Part shown: piece after piece, positions 24,009 through 42,132 of the stretch | How the letters are laid out: every line of letters begins with the position of its first letter | Numbering within the stretch: position 1 is the first letter of the stretch | NCBI GenBank assembly: GCA_030068145.1 | Contig: JAPJBO010000009.1 | Coordinates: forward strand, 661,509 to 725,508 | Direction of reading: 5' to 3' | DNA: 64,000 nt | Source: Diplonema papillatum | Taxonomy: Eukaryota; Euglenozoa; Diplonemea; Diplonemida; Diplonemidae | Notes under the pieces: model-generated | Databases searched by the model: none | Told to the model about the DNA's origin: nothing | The model's input: the letters and a program-made list of their open reading frames with translations, nothing else | Program-made: the position numbers and the translations under genes

Positions 24009-24322
24009 CTACTTTTCTGTACTACAGGCGGACTTTTCTGTACTACAGGCTGAATTTTCTGTACTACAGGCTGAGTTTTCTGTACTACAGGCTGAGTTTT
24101 CTGTACTACAGGCTGAGTTTTCTGTACTACAGGCTGAGTTTTCTGTACTACAGGCTGAGTTTTCTGTACTACAGGCTGAGTTTTCTGTACTACAGGCTGA
24201 GTTTTCTGTACTACAGGCTGAGTTTTCTGTACTACAGGCTGAGTTTTCTGTACTACAGGCTGAGTTTTCTGTACTACAGGCTGAGTTTTCTGTACTACAG
24301 GCTGAGTTTTCTGTCTTCAGGA
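24009..24322. repeat. 21-bp minisatellite, about 14 copies
   Basis: Near-perfect head-to-tail repeats of TTTTCTGTACTACAGGCTGA(G). The 21-nt period is a multiple of 3, so long repeat ORFs appear on both strands (a 7-residue unit). These are not evidence for a protein. Divergent units are at the left edge and the array ends abruptly at about 24322. Confidence 0.95.
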
Positions 24323-24453
24323 CATAGCGGTTTACCGGTGCGCAAACGGGGGTGGAAGGGCAAGGAAGCACGTATGTGAGCCATCCTGAGCTGTCTTGAA
24401 ATGATTTGATGAGCCTAAAGGATAAAAGAAGGTGGCGAGAGCATGCCAGGGCA

Positions 24454-25158
24454 CTAGCAGTCAGACTCGGAAGAGGACTCGGAAGGTTCTCTTGCAATGG
24501 ACGTTTGCATTGCTGGCATGCTGCCAAGCTTGAGGGTGCAACCTGATCCCATTGTGATGTTGTACACCACGCCGGGGATGGCAGAGCCAGGAGGCACAGC
24601 AGAAGCGAAAGACGATGGGACGGCAACCGGTGCTGCGGTACTGTTCAGAGTGTGGCCATGCCCAAGCAGGGTTCCAGCTATGGCCGTGTTTGATCGATGT
24701 ACTCCGAAGCAGTTTTGGTTGACTGCCAACCTAAGAATGCTTGGAGTTCCGGAACCGACTTCCCGCCCCGCCCTCTCCTGGTGCGTTGTAGCTTCACGTG
24801 ATGCAGAAAAGTCAGTGGAGCGGCAGTAAAGCCATCTTCCTAACTCGAGAACGTCGTTTTCTTGCACTCGGGTTTTCCAGATTGCCACTCGAGCCCTACG
24901 GGCTCTCGTGGCAATCTGGAAAACCCTCGTGCAAGAAAACGACTTTTCTCTCGTTGAGTAAATAGCTATTTGCAATCTGTGGACAGGCTCGGAAACCAGA
25001 CTGCCCGCGAAGTAGCGCCCGCTGCCTGCCAGGGCGTAACATCCACAGTTTCTTTCCGAATTACATGCGACCGCCTCTGGCTGCGGCGTACACTTAGCAA
25101 CCAACACAGCCGCAATAAAAAGAAAGAACCCCAGGGACGCTCTACACTGCCGCGGCAA
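24454..25158 (-). CDS. Possible secreted/Ser-rich protein, uncertain
   Basis: A 234-codon minus-strand open frame. It begins with a hydrophobic signal-like stretch (LGFFLFIAAVLVAKC) and ends with an acidic Ser-rich tail (SESDC). There is no ATG at the 5' end; a possible acceptor (GCGAGCAG) precedes it. The first two thirds lie in the 520-bp tandem duplication and cross the long hairpin, so much of the reading frame may be accidental. The adjacent duplicate keeps a truncated 141-codon version (25253-25678). Confidence 0.25.
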   Translation of the reverse strand: MPRQCRASLGFFLFIAAVLVAKCTPQPEAVACNSERNCGCYALAGSGRYFAGSLVSEPVHRLQIAIYSTREKSFSCTRVFQIATRARRARVAIWKTRVQENDVLELGRWLYCRSTDFSASREATTHQERAGREVGSGTPSILRLAVNQNCFGVHRSNTAIAGTLLGHGHTLNSTAAPVAVPSSFASAVPPGSAIPGVVYNITMGSGCTLKLGSMPAMQTSIAREPSESSSESDC

Positions 25159-25318
25159 GGGAGCCTGCTCGCTTCGGCCGTGCGATGTTCATATCTTTCC
25201 TCCATTCCCATTGTTCAGGTAGTGCTTGAGCCACTAGCCCCAGCCCCCCTCCCTACGACAAGTGTGGGACCGCCTTGGGTTTCAAAGCCAGTTTCGCGAT
25301 CGTAGCACTCTCGGGGAG
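24799..25318. repeat. 520-bp tandem duplication, unit 1
   Basis: Near-identical to 25319-25837; only a one-base indel and edge differences are visible by eye. The duplication is therefore recent. Each unit contains a 91-nt hairpin. Confidence 0.95.
24853..24943. ncRNA. Long hairpin, pre-miRNA-like (unit 1)
   Basis: Inverted repeat with arms of about 44 nt (GTCGTTTTCTTGCAC... pairing with ...GTGCAAGAAAACGAC) and a 3-nt loop inside GAGCCCTACGGGCTC. The only mismatches are two symmetric TCG/TCG internal loops, 21 nt apart. The shape suits a small-RNA precursor or a foldback element. Transcription is unknown. Confidence 0.4.
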
Positions 25319-25837
25319 TGATGCAGAAAAGTCAGTGGAGCGGCAGTAAAGCCATCTTCCTAACTCGAGAACGTCGTTTTCTTGCACTCGGGTTTTCCAG
25401 ATTGCCACTCGAGCCCTACGGGCTCTCGTGGCAATCTGGAAAACCCTCGTGCAAGAAAACGACTTTTCTCTCGTTGAGTAAATAGCTATTTGCAATCTGT
25501 GGACAGGCTCGGAAACCAGACTGCCCGCGAAGTAGCGCCCGCTGCCTGCCAGGGCGTAACATCCACAGTTTCTTTCCGAATTACATGCGACCGCCTCTGG
25601 CTGCGGCGTACACTTAGCAACCAACACAGCCGCAATAAAAAGAAAGAACCCCAGGGACGCTCTACACTGCCGCGGCAAGGGAGCCTGCTCGCTTCGGCCG
25701 TGCGATGTTCATATCTTTCCTCCATTCCCATTGTTCAGGTAGTGCTTGAGCCACTAGCCCCAGCCCCCCTCCCTACGACAAGTGTGGGACTCGCCTTGGG
25801 TTTCAAAGCCAGTTTCGCGATCGTAGCACTCTCGGGG
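25319..25837. repeat. 520-bp tandem duplication, unit 2
   Basis: Second unit of the tandem duplication. It ends at TCGTAGCACTCTCGGGG, where the first unit joins directly to this one. Confidence 0.95.
25373..25463. ncRNA. Long hairpin, pre-miRNA-like (unit 2)
   Basis: Identical copy of the hairpin at 24853-24943, shifted by 520 nt. Arms, loop and both internal loops are preserved. Confidence 0.4.
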
Positions 25838-27315
25838 AAAATGTTCACAAAGCGGGCAGCAGATAGGATACCCGTGCGAGAAAACATCAACAACCTTTGT
25901 TTCGCCAACTCAGGAGTCTCCTTCCCAAGGAAGTGGCAGCAAGGCGTCTACCTTTAAGGATCCTCTTACCGCCCATGCTTTAGGCTGGACGGAAGACAGA
26001 AGAGCTAGTTGGAAACACTCTGCACCCAACACTGCTGGCACGATGCCTGAGTATTCGCAAAGAGAACCAGTTGTTCAATGGAAACTGACGTTTTCCATCA
26101 AAACGCTAGCCGCCGCCACAAAAACAATGTGAGTGCACACCTAATCAAGACGACGCTCGCGCCACAACGGTCCCATCACTCACTATGGCAGGCCTGTACC
26201 GCGCCTCCGACGAAACGACTTCTGCCCGCCGGAGTAGGACAGGAGAGTAGTCAAGCGACCGAAACTCGGAGAGTTGGTTCCTACACCCAACGTGTCTCCC
26301 TTCTTGTTCTGCTGCCGTTTCTCCCTTTATCGATGTTCGCTGAATAAAACGTTGTGCGTTCTGCTGCCGTTTCTCCCTTTATCGATGGTCGCTTAATAAA
26401 ACGTTGTGCAAAGTAAAGTCTTTAGCCTCTTTCGGGCGACTATGACCTAAACAGCGAACATTACTGGTGGTCCTGAGGAGTTCATGTTCGAAACTCGTGA
26501 GGAACTGATGCGCATCTTAGACCTGGCGCTTATAATTGAGTCTGTGAACCCCTCCAAGAACAGCCTATCATACAAAAGGCACCAGTGCGGTTACATGAAG
26601 CGCCGAGTGCACCCGGAAATCGGTCGTCCGACGCGGGACCTCGGCAACAAGGAAATCTTCCAGTGATCCCCCTTGATTGCTGAACCGGAAGTACCAATCG
26701 CAGTGTCGTGCGCTGGGTCTAAGTCTTGAGTCGGTTTAGCTGCCGCACCTCGTAGAAAGTAGGGATATGCGCAACTTCATTTCATGGAGCAACACTGGTA
26801 ACGCACGAGCTGTGGCATGCTGCTTTTAGGATTGCATCAGAGCGCTTCACAGCCGTGCACATCGCGTACTAGATTGAAGGATCTGTATCACGGTGGGTCG
26901 AGCACCAGTGTACCAGCTGTTGCTGGACAACTATCTCTTGGCTCAGTCACCTGCGGTGGCCAGCTTGTCCTGCAACACAGTGTGACCAATTCGTGGCATC
27001 AACAAAAAATGCACCTTTTCACATGCACCACACAGGTCTCCACATTTTTTGTGACACACAACCCTGCCGGCCAAAAAGCGCAAAGAACAAACACGAACAG
27101 CCCCGTGGAACACAACACACAGCGAGAAAAAGTCAGTAGCCCAGTTTGCTCATCGAGCCTCCACACCTGGAAAAAATCTTTGCACCTTTCTGTAACGAGA
27201 AAAAGAGAAGAAATAGTACTGTGGACCCGACGACTCCGTGCTCCGGATTCTTTCCGCAGTACCACTGTTGAACTACCGACTCGCTTTTGACTAAGATTTC
27301 CTTCAACGAAGCATT
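25838..27315. other. Intergenic, upstream of cyclase-like gene 3
   Basis: No supported gene. A 52-bp direct duplication around TTCTGCTGCCGTTTCTCCCT occupies about 26307-26410; each copy ends AATAAAACGTTGTGC. A 60-codon frame at 26484-26666 is possible but lacks support. Confidence 0.45.
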
Positions 27316-29931
27316 ATGTCACCGATAGTCTTCTCCATCCGAGGAGTGAACCTGGGCCTGGTGTTCACATGCATTGTGGTGACAGCTGTGCTGTGCACGG
27401 GCCTGTCCATGCACAGTGCGAATCAAGCTCTGTCGCAGACGAAACAAGCACGCGATGATGCTTTATCGTCGACGTACGCTGTGATCCAAGACTCGACTGA
27501 ACAGCTGAAGGAACAGATGATGCACCAACTTACACAGCGAACACACGACGCGGTCGACCGGCTGCTGACAATCAACGTGAAACTTACACAGACCCTCATT
27601 TCCGTGATGTCGACCCGTCCAAAGAATGAGTCGCAGACGTTTGACTACATGTATGCCCAGCGCACATGGATGGCACAACTTCACGCAAGTTTCAAGAACT
27701 CCGGACTCCGTGGATATTCCATGTTGGGCACAGAGAAAAACCTGTTTTACGGATACGGCCACTCCGACGGCATCGGCACAGTTATCCTGTACAATAACGG
27801 GACGGACTACGATGCTGAAGCAGGCACCCCCTCCGCCATCAGAACAATGGTCGCAAGTTCTCTGCCGTCAGGCGATATCTACAGGAAAGATGCTAACTTG
27901 CCGTCCTACTCACCAAATTGCCTTGTAGACTTTGTGCCTGCACTTGGACCCGTACTGCCTCCCTGTTCCTATGGAGCGAATCCTGATGGGAAAACTGAAT
28001 TCTTTGGCAAATCAAACGGGACAGGACCAGAGCGCGTGGTCTGGACCTCGCCCACAGTTGTGGGTATGAACGTGTTCCTCTTCAACCGCGGAGACTACAC
28101 GTCTCTGGACAGCGCTGGCGCTGCGGTCGGCACTGTTGCCACTGCGTTGACAACAGACTTCTTCACCACAGCACTGAGCTCCATGGACATCGGGGGGCGG
28201 TCCAGGATTTTCATCACAGTCAAGTCCTCGTGGTCATATGCAGACCTCAACAACCCTCTTGCTTACATTGGTTACCTTCTCGGTGTCTCCCATGGAAATG
28301 CTACCAACTCCGATGGACCGGAATCGCGCCCTTTGAAGGCCACGAATGCCACAGATGAGATCATCCGGCACTCAGCCCAGTTTATTGAGGGTGTCGTGTT
28401 GGAAAATGACGACGGCACCTTGGTATCAGGGTACAACGCGTTGTATGAATACGGCAAGCCCTACGAGTTTCATATGGGCGAGGACGTGACCGATACAGTG
28501 CTGGAGTCGTGGTACGCCTACATAACAAACATCAACGACCAGATGGGCACGGATTGGTGGTGCACCGTGGTCGTGGATAGGCAGCACATCTTGGGGTCTG
28601 TCGACGAGCAGTTTTTGGTATCGAGCGCAAAGATTGACGCAGTGGAGGAAGAGGTGGACAATGACTTGCAGCAATCCCGAACCATACTGTACGTAGTGCT
28701 TGTCCTAGCGGCAGCAGGCATGATCGTGGCGAGCGCGTGTTTCGTGTTTGGCGTGACGGCGCCTTTGATTACCTTGAAGAGGGACATGTACTTCGTGTCG
28801 AAGATGAAGCTTGACATGGTTGATTTGAACCAGCCACTGTCACGGTTGTCGGAAGTGCGAGAGATGCAGGCCTGTTTCGATGAAATGCTCGCCAATTTGA
28901 AAGTCTTTCGTGACTTTATGCCCGCCTCCGTCCTCCAAGAAACCGACTCTGAAACAGAAAACGACCGCAACCTCGGAACCTCGAACAAATCCGGTGATTC
29001 TCACGGTGCTGCTGTCGGCATAGGGCACAGTGGATCGTCCGATCTGAAGTCTTCCCGCTCTAAAAACAGCGGTGGTCCCGTGGCACCGCAAGGGCTGCTG
29101 TCCGCTGACGTGCGGACAAAGGAGGTGACGTTTGCGGTGGTGAACACACGAAACTTTCTGCAGCTACGCGACTCGCAGACGTCGACGTTGCACCTCGTTG
29201 TGAACACCGTTTCTTCGGTCGCGAAAGAGCTCAAAGGAATTGCTGACACTTTTGTTGGCGACAGACTGACAGTTGCTTGGAACGCGATCCGGTACTGCCC
29301 CATGCACCAGCGCGCAGCGGTGACCTTTGCAAACAAAATCCGGCGGGCTCTGGACAGGTCAGCCTCCTTCGAAGTCCCCTCACCCTCTTCGGCACAGTCC
29401 AAGTCATCTGTTCAGCTGACCGTGGCTGTGGCCAGTGGTGCTGTAAAGTGTGGAAACATGGGCGGGGAGGGATTGAAAAAGTACAATTTCGTGGGGTCCT
29501 TGCACACGTGGGTTCACCTGTTGGAGAGGTTGAACCGTCTGCACAGCACCACCGCACTGATCGACTCAAGAGTGCAGCAGGAGGTCGCTAGTAGTTTCTT
29601 CACGAGGGCTGTCGACTGTTTGACATACGCCAAACACAGCCAGGCGCCGATGGTGATCTACGAAGTTTTTAGCGAGAAGAGCGTGAACGCATTAGAGTGG
29701 ATGTATCAGTTACAGGAGGGGGAGATGAACGATGCACACGCCGCTTGGAACAGCGCTTTGCGTCACTATGCTGGCTCTCGTTGGGAAGCCGCACTGGATG
29801 ACATCAAATCCTTGCCTCCAACAGCCATGGCAGCGGCAACCGTCTTGTTGAACAAGTGCTCGGAGTGCAGCGACAATAATGCTATCTTGCCTCTCCCGTT
29901 GTACGAATACCGCATGCTTGACTTGTATTGA
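27316..29931 (+). CDS. Receptor-type cyclase-homology protein 3, intact
   Basis: A single uninterrupted frame of 871 aa, the reference copy of the local family. Residues ~10-32 form a membrane segment (GVNLGLVFTCIVVTAVLCTG). Residues ~33-450 form a helical then Cache-like presumptive extracellular sensor. Residues ~456-485 form a second membrane segment (YVVLVLAAAGMIVASACFVF). Residues ~509-540 (SRLSEVREMQACFDEMLANL) are a HAMP-like signalling linker. From ~602 the class III cyclase homology domain begins (VTFAVVNTRNF, FVGDRLTVAWN, CGNMGGEGLKKYNFVG), ending with a helical tail (WNSALRHYAGSRWEAALDDI). In active class III cyclases two Asp bind metal. Here the first is Asn and the second (GDR) remains. 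The Asn/Arg pair of the active site is also not apparent. It is probably a membrane receptor with a degenerate or regulatory cyclase fold. The ATG at 27316 fits the N-terminus of gene 2. Confidence 0.9.
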   Translation: MSPIVFSIRGVNLGLVFTCIVVTAVLCTGLSMHSANQALSQTKQARDDALSSTYAVIQDSTEQLKEQMMHQLTQRTHDAVDRLLTINVKLTQTLISVMSTRPKNESQTFDYMYAQRTWMAQLHASFKNSGLRGYSMLGTEKNLFYGYGHSDGIGTVILYNNGTDYDAEAGTPSAIRTMVASSLPSGDIYRKDANLPSYSPNCLVDFVPALGPVLPPCSYGANPDGKTEFFGKSNGTGPERVVWTSPTVVGMNVFLFNRGDYTSLDSAGAAVGTVATALTTDFFTTALSSMDIGGRSRIFITVKSSWSYADLNNPLAYIGYLLGVSHGNATNSDGPESRPLKATNATDEIIRHSAQFIEGVVLENDDGTLVSGYNALYEYGKPYEFHMGEDVTDTVLESWYAYITNINDQMGTDWWCTVVVDRQHILGSVDEQFLVSSAKIDAVEEEVDNDLQQSRTILYVVLVLAAAGMIVASACFVFGVTAPLITLKRDMYFVSKMKLDMVDLNQPLSRLSEVREMQACFDEMLANLKVFRDFMPASVLQETDSETENDRNLGTSNKSGDSHGAAVGIGHSGSSDLKSSRSKNSGGPVAPQGLLSADVRTKEVTFAVVNTRNFLQLRDSQTSTLHLVVNTVSSVAKELKGIADTFVGDRLTVAWNAIRYCPMHQRAAVTFANKIRRALDRSASFEVPSPSSAQSKSSVQLTVAVASGAVKCGNMGGEGLKKYNFVGSLHTWVHLLERLNRLHSTTALIDSRVQQEVASSFFTRAVDCLTYAKHSQAPMVIYEVFSEKSVNALEWMYQLQEGEMNDAHAAWNSALRHYAGSRWEAALDDIKSLPPTAMAAATVLLNKCSECSDNNAILPLPLYEYRMLDLY

Positions 29932-37915
<7,984 letters not shown>

Positions 37916-38302
37916 TATTCCCATCACAGATTCAGCAGGCTGCTGTGTTTCTACATCTACGTCCAGCAGATGTCAAAAAGAAGGGCTCACATGAAGGTTA
38001 TGAGCGGATTCCGTTCTGGCAGGTGCGTACACTATGTGCAACGTCTTTGGCCATTTTCATCAAAATTTTGTCACATCTCCACTTCGCATTTTTCGCAGAA
38101 ACTCAATTTCGAGACAGACACAGATGCACTATCGTGTCACACTCATGATACTACAGTGAATCCACCCGCCAACTCTTTTGATTTGACTGAATACCATTGC
38201 AGTCCAACAGAATCCGTGCAATATTGGGCCACATGGTACTGTCGAATTCTGAGTGGATTCTGTGCAAGTTCACCAAGGGTCTGTGTGAAGAAAGCACTAT
38301 GA
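37916..38302 (+). CDS. Possible two-exon coding segment, unknown
   Basis: An exon-like block after a TATTGCAG acceptor encodes VFPSQIQQAAVFLHLRPADV and ends ...ERIPFWQ at a GTGCGT donor (about 38025). A CGCAG acceptor at about 38097 continues in phase (KLNFETDTDALSCHTHDTTV) to a stop at 38302. No domain is recognised and no start is seen, so an upstream exon would be required. Another exon-like frame follows at 38373-38570 with a GTAAGAG donor. Confidence 0.3.
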   Translation, partial: YSHHRFSRLLCFYIYVQQMSKRRAHMKVMSGFRSGRCVHYVQRLWPFSSKFCHISTSHFSQKLNFETDTDALSCHTHDTTVNPPANSFDLTEYHCSPTESVQYWATWYCRILSGFCASSPRVCVKKAL

Positions 38303-39119
38303 AATTTCTTAGTATTCGTCTGAGCAACCTCCTCTCACACTACACGAACCAGCAGTGCTTGACTTGTGAAGGGTGACTGCTCTGGGCTTGAGCCAAAAGA
38401 GAAAAAGAGGTGCCGGGACAATGCCTGTTCGTCGAAGTCCTTACGCATCGCATCTATGCTTGCAGTACAGGGCTGCCATGTTGCATGCAAGAGTGGGTTC
38501 TCCTCCCAGAAATCCGTTGGGCTTCCAAGTGGACATCACATTTGCTGGCCTGCCTGTAAAGGGTGCAGGTAAGAGTAACAAGGGCCAAATCCACACTACA
38601 ATAGTTCGTGTAAGGAGAAGCCCCTGGACTGCTACAGCATGACTATTCCCGTCCTGTCATGCTCTACACTGACCCACTTGGCAGTGGAACCCACACCTTT
38701 GTCTTGTGGTGTTGTGCTCTCTCGCTTTGAACATCTTACCTTCAGGCCTTTGGTGTTTGCCATTCCACCATCACACGGTGTGAACAAACTTTTCTACACT
38801 CACTGTGTTTGACATCTAGACAGGAAACTGGCAAACCAAGACCACTGGGCACCACTGGGGTTGCTCCTGTAGTCTTTGTGTGTTCTTGCGTGTACTGCTT
38901 GACCTTTCGGATTTAGTCCGTCCTGAACTTCCTTCACTTCGTTCCTCTCTCTCTCTCTCTCTCTTTTTCCCCAAACAGCAACAAGCATCCAACTAGCCCA
39001 CCCCAGAGGCGGTTAATCCCGTTTGGCAGGGGTTTTCTACAGGCAGAAATTGTTTAATGGTGTGATCCATATGCCCAGTGCAAACCCGGCACAAACCCGG
39101 CTCAAACCCGGAAAAACTC
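38303..39119. other. No supported gene
   Basis: Apart from the exon-like frame at 38373-38570 I see only a (CT) run at about 38948-38967. Confidence 0.4.
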
Positions 39120-39428
39120 AAGGGGGGGTCCGATTTTTTATTTTGCACCACCCCTTCAGGTTGTGGCAGGTGACCGCTGCATTCAAGCTAAACCGACTGC
39201 ACCAGGGTCCTGTTGAGTCAAAATCAGCACCAATAAATAAGTATGGCGGCACTGAAAGTGTAGGTCCACTGCAGAAGATGCCTGGAATGCTTTTTGCCAT
39301 TGCAGCACAGTCCGCCACCAAAACTGAACCAGCCCGGATAAAATAGATTAAATTGGTCATGCTTATGTGTTTTTGTGGTGAATCTTTTGTCTCCTTCTGT
39401 TTTTCTTCGGTCAAAAAAAAAAAAAAAG
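39120..39428 (+). mobile_element. Old diverged 3' end of the USP-type retroelement
   Basis: The last ~110 bp (AGCCCGGATAAAATAGATTA, GGTCATGCTTATGTG, TTTGTGGTGAATCTTTTGTC) match the 3' UTR of the elements at 40725 and 49131-51632 (CAGTAAAATAGAGTAAGG, ACATGCTTGTGTATTCGTGG). It ends in a run of about 15 A at 39414-39428. It is an older insertion of the same A-tailed family. Its left boundary is uncertain. Confidence 0.6.
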
Positions 39429-39754
39429 CACTGAATGCACACCTCTGACAGACAGGAGCTATTATTTTCCAAAGCCTCCAGAGTGCAAGCCCGGTTGTGC
39501 TTGACGCAACGGACTACAACCGACCACCAGCCACCAATTGTCTCAAACTCTCCTGACACTACGGGAACCGAGGAACCTGGCGCAGTCGGCAAGCCGAGTA
39601 AACCTCCGCCCTCGCACTTTTTCAAACGAAGCATCACCCCCAAAGCCACACCCTCGTATGTGGTTTTGAGTGAGCTTTCTCCTTCTGATACTGTGTCATG
39701 CTGGCTCTTGCCGGATGCTAACTAGAGGGTGACATTCAAGCGAGCTTCGTTTCT

Positions 39755-40144
39755 TCACCACCGCGCCGTAGGCTCCTCTGTACCCTGGGCTCCCTGATTG
39801 GTTGTTCTCAGCTGGTATGTCCGCAGTGTTTCCTCGTCTTTAGACTTCTTCTTCGAGTTTTGTGTAGCCCGAACGTCCGGGTCTGCCACTGGCGCGGCCC
39901 CGCTTCTCCGTTCTCGTCTCTCCTGCTTCACCTCATGCTTCCATCCGTCCGGGCTTGCCTGCGCTTCCAGTCCGCTGGGTATTGTTCCCGGGGGCGAATC
40001 TTCCATTTCGAGTCGCCGTTTTCGAGCGACCTGCCTGAGGTACGGCACGCTCTCTTGCCTGCTTTCTTCCGTCTTGCCTGTCATACACTCGCAGAACGGC
40101 CTCGAATGCCTGCATTTGCGGCAGTGGCTACATTCTGCATCCAC
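39755..40144 (-). CDS. Candidate minus-strand exon, Cys-rich
   Basis: A 129-codon frame with coding-like composition. It starts with a cysteine/histidine cluster (CSHCRKCRHSRPFCEC) and continues as a charged, Lys/Arg/Glu-rich, probably disordered tail to a stop after TEEPTARW. No ATG at its beginning, so it would be the last exon of a gene. The cluster resembles a zinc-binding knuckle of no particular family. Confidence 0.35.
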   Translation of the reverse strand: MDAECSHCRKCRHSRPFCECMTGKTEESRQESVPYLRQVARKRRLEMEDSPPGTIPSGLEAQASPDGWKHEVKQERRERRSGAAPVADPDVRATQNSKKKSKDEETLRTYQLRTTNQGAQGTEEPTARW

Positions 40145-40207
40145 GGTACGTGCTTACATTTCAAGTCGACAACTACTGCTCCGTCCGACACATTGAGCTC
40201 GTGCTAA

Positions 40208-40724
40208 CTGACGACCACTGCAGAACGAGTGATGACCTGTCTATGCCGATTGCGTGACGCTTGTTTGCTCGCAGCCACGAACGCCACGCACCCATTGGAG
40301 CCATTCCTCCGCAGTTGCTGCCGTTGGGGTTGTTCGTACCTGTTTCGGGTTTGCGGGGTCTTTCAGGGTCCTTTCAGGGTCCTTTCAGGGTCCTTTCAGG
40401 GTCCCGGCGGTTTGGCGACACATTTTGCAGGCGTTTGTTTAATCCACACCGGTGTGGATTAAACTTTCCTGGGGTTTCCGTTTGTTTTTGGGTTCCGTTT
40501 GCGGTTGTGTCCTAGTCGGGCTGCTTTTTGTGGCTGCAGTTTGGGTTTTTGATGATTTTCCTTAAGGAATTGCCTAGGAATTGGCTTGTGGGGGTGATTT
40601 GGCCTTGTTTTCGCATTCTGCAGCCATTATTTCAGCCTAAACGAGCGTCTGACCACTTTTTCCGCCGTTTCGGAGCATCTTATGAGCACCTGAGTGGTAG
40701 GTTTCGAGTTTTGGATTTCTGGTG
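40208..40724. other. Intergenic with tandem repeat and palindrome
   Basis: Contains four copies of CTTTCAGGGTC (40361-40404) and a 28-bp perfect palindrome at 40437-40464 (half-site GTTTAATCCACACC). No gene seen. Confidence 0.6.
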
Positions 40725-41588
40725 CCCGAGGGCCCAGTGGGTGTTGGCCAGGTTTGTCGGGGGCTCGGCCCACATCGTCAGCACGGATCGTCCACAGAGA
40801 GTGCGCAAGGTCAATTGGCCAGTGCTGACGAGGTCAGCTCATGTCCTGTGCGTGAGGGACCAAAAATGAGCCCACCAACCCCCACTGCTGGCATGCTCCC
40901 CCCCAGGCCCCCAACTACAACCCAAGAGTCATTATCCCCCCCACCCATCACTTTCCTTTTCGGTATGTTTTGTTTTTCCTCCTCCCCTTGGCACCCCGTT
41001 ACTCCCTCCCATGGTCCGTTCCACTCCCACTCTCTCTCCCTCACTCTCTCACTCTCTCTCTTGCACCCACTCTCGCCATCTCACTCACACACTTTTTTGT
41101 TTGTGTCCCTTCTGGAAAGGGGAGAAAAAAAGAGGGCTTCAATTCCCTCTCTATATTTTTTGGTTGTCCCTCCTCTTCCTCCTCCTCCTCGCTCCCCTAT
41201 TTTTCCGTTTCTTTTTATGCACGGAATGCCCTTCCTCTTATTTATATATTTCTCTTTTCCAGCCAAGGTATGCCGTGTTTTTCAGTATGTTTACCATTTC
41301 CCCCCCCACCACCTTCAAAACGCGAATACACAAACAGGCCAATACGCAAGGGAAAAAAAAAAAAGAGAACACAAAAATGCAAGGTCATGTGGGCGGCTCG
41401 CCACCACAGGACGAAAAGGGCTGGTGGTACGCCACCAAAACCAAAACAGCCCCCAGTAAAATAGAGTAAGGCGGACATGCTTGTGTATTCGTGGTGGAAT
41501 TTTCCTCTTTTCCCGTTTGGTTTCCGCGCCCATGAAAATGGAACCCCCATGAGCGCGTTACAGGGTCCCAAGTGCCGGGTGGAGCGGC

Positions 41589-41631
<43 letters not shown>
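40725..41631 (+). mobile_element. 5'-truncated copy A of the USP-type retroelement
   Basis: Nearly identical to 50733-51632: the last 46 codons of the ORF (ending SAHVLCVRDQK), the CT-rich 3' UTR and a 40-nt A tail (41592-41631). The left end is an abrupt truncation. No target-site duplication is visible. The near identity to copy B shows recent activity. Confidence 0.85.
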
Positions 41632-41633
<2 letters not shown>

Positions 41634-42043
41634 CAGGAGCGAGCGGGAGGTCAGGCAACCCCAAGTCACAGGAACAAAGCGCGCAAAAGAGCCAGGGAGC
41701 AAGTCAGCCCTTGACAGGGGTAGCTCGGAGCGCAGCATCATCATCAGTCAGCGGAAGCAAAAACAAACAAACAAACCCAGGAGCAGGAGCGGAGCAGGGA
41801 GAGATGGTTGACCTCACTCTCCCTGATGCTGTCGTGACTCGGCCTGACAAGCCCCCCTCCGGGGGAGTCACGGGGGATGGCCTCCTCAGCAGCAGTCTCT
41901 AAGGGCCCCCGGTTGTTTTAGTGGGTAGCGTTCGGCCACCATAGCTCCACGAACGTAGTCCCACACTCTCCGCTTAGTCCACGGGGGTCGTGCGTAAAGC
42001 ATTTTTTCCGGGTTACAAAAAAAAAAAAAAAAAAAAAAAAAAA
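41632..42043 (+). mobile_element. 5'-truncated A-tailed element, family C
   Basis: Starts directly at the A tail of the preceding element. It encodes an ORF end (VVTRPDKPPSGGVTGDGLLS, stop about 41902). The ~110-nt 3' UTR contains GTTTTAGTGGGTAGCG and CGTAGTCCCACACTCTCCGC and ends CCGGGTTAC plus 27 A (42017-42043). Related 3' ends occur at 51809-51908 and 53670-53804. Confidence 0.75.
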
Positions 42044-42071
42044 GTGCAAACCCGGTGTGGGAAGTGCCAGT
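42044..42071. repeat. Target-site duplication, left copy
   Basis: 28 bp beginning GTGCAAACCCGG and ending AAGTGCCAGT, repeated exactly at 49103-49130. It marks the insertion of the 7-kb retrotransposon between the copies. Confidence 0.92.
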
Positions 42072-42132
42072 AAAAAAAAAAAAATAACGCGAAATCGTTG
42101 AGAAAAGCACACACACACACACCAACACACGC

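Noticed and set aside
24009-24379. Regular 21-bp repeats that could be taken for a CRISPR array or a repeat protein
   Set aside because: There are no spacers between the repeats and the host is eukaryotic. The repeat ORFs on both strands follow from a period divisible by three.
40811-41570. Several overlapping ORFs in the CT-rich 3' UTR of the USP-type element (and again at 50982-51729)
   Set aside because: All frames are open because of simple CT-rich sequence; the real ORF stops at 40869 and 50881 respectively.
41572-41811. ORF with a lysine run at 41590
   Set aside because: The run is the 40-nt poly(A) tail of copy A of the USP-type retroelement.
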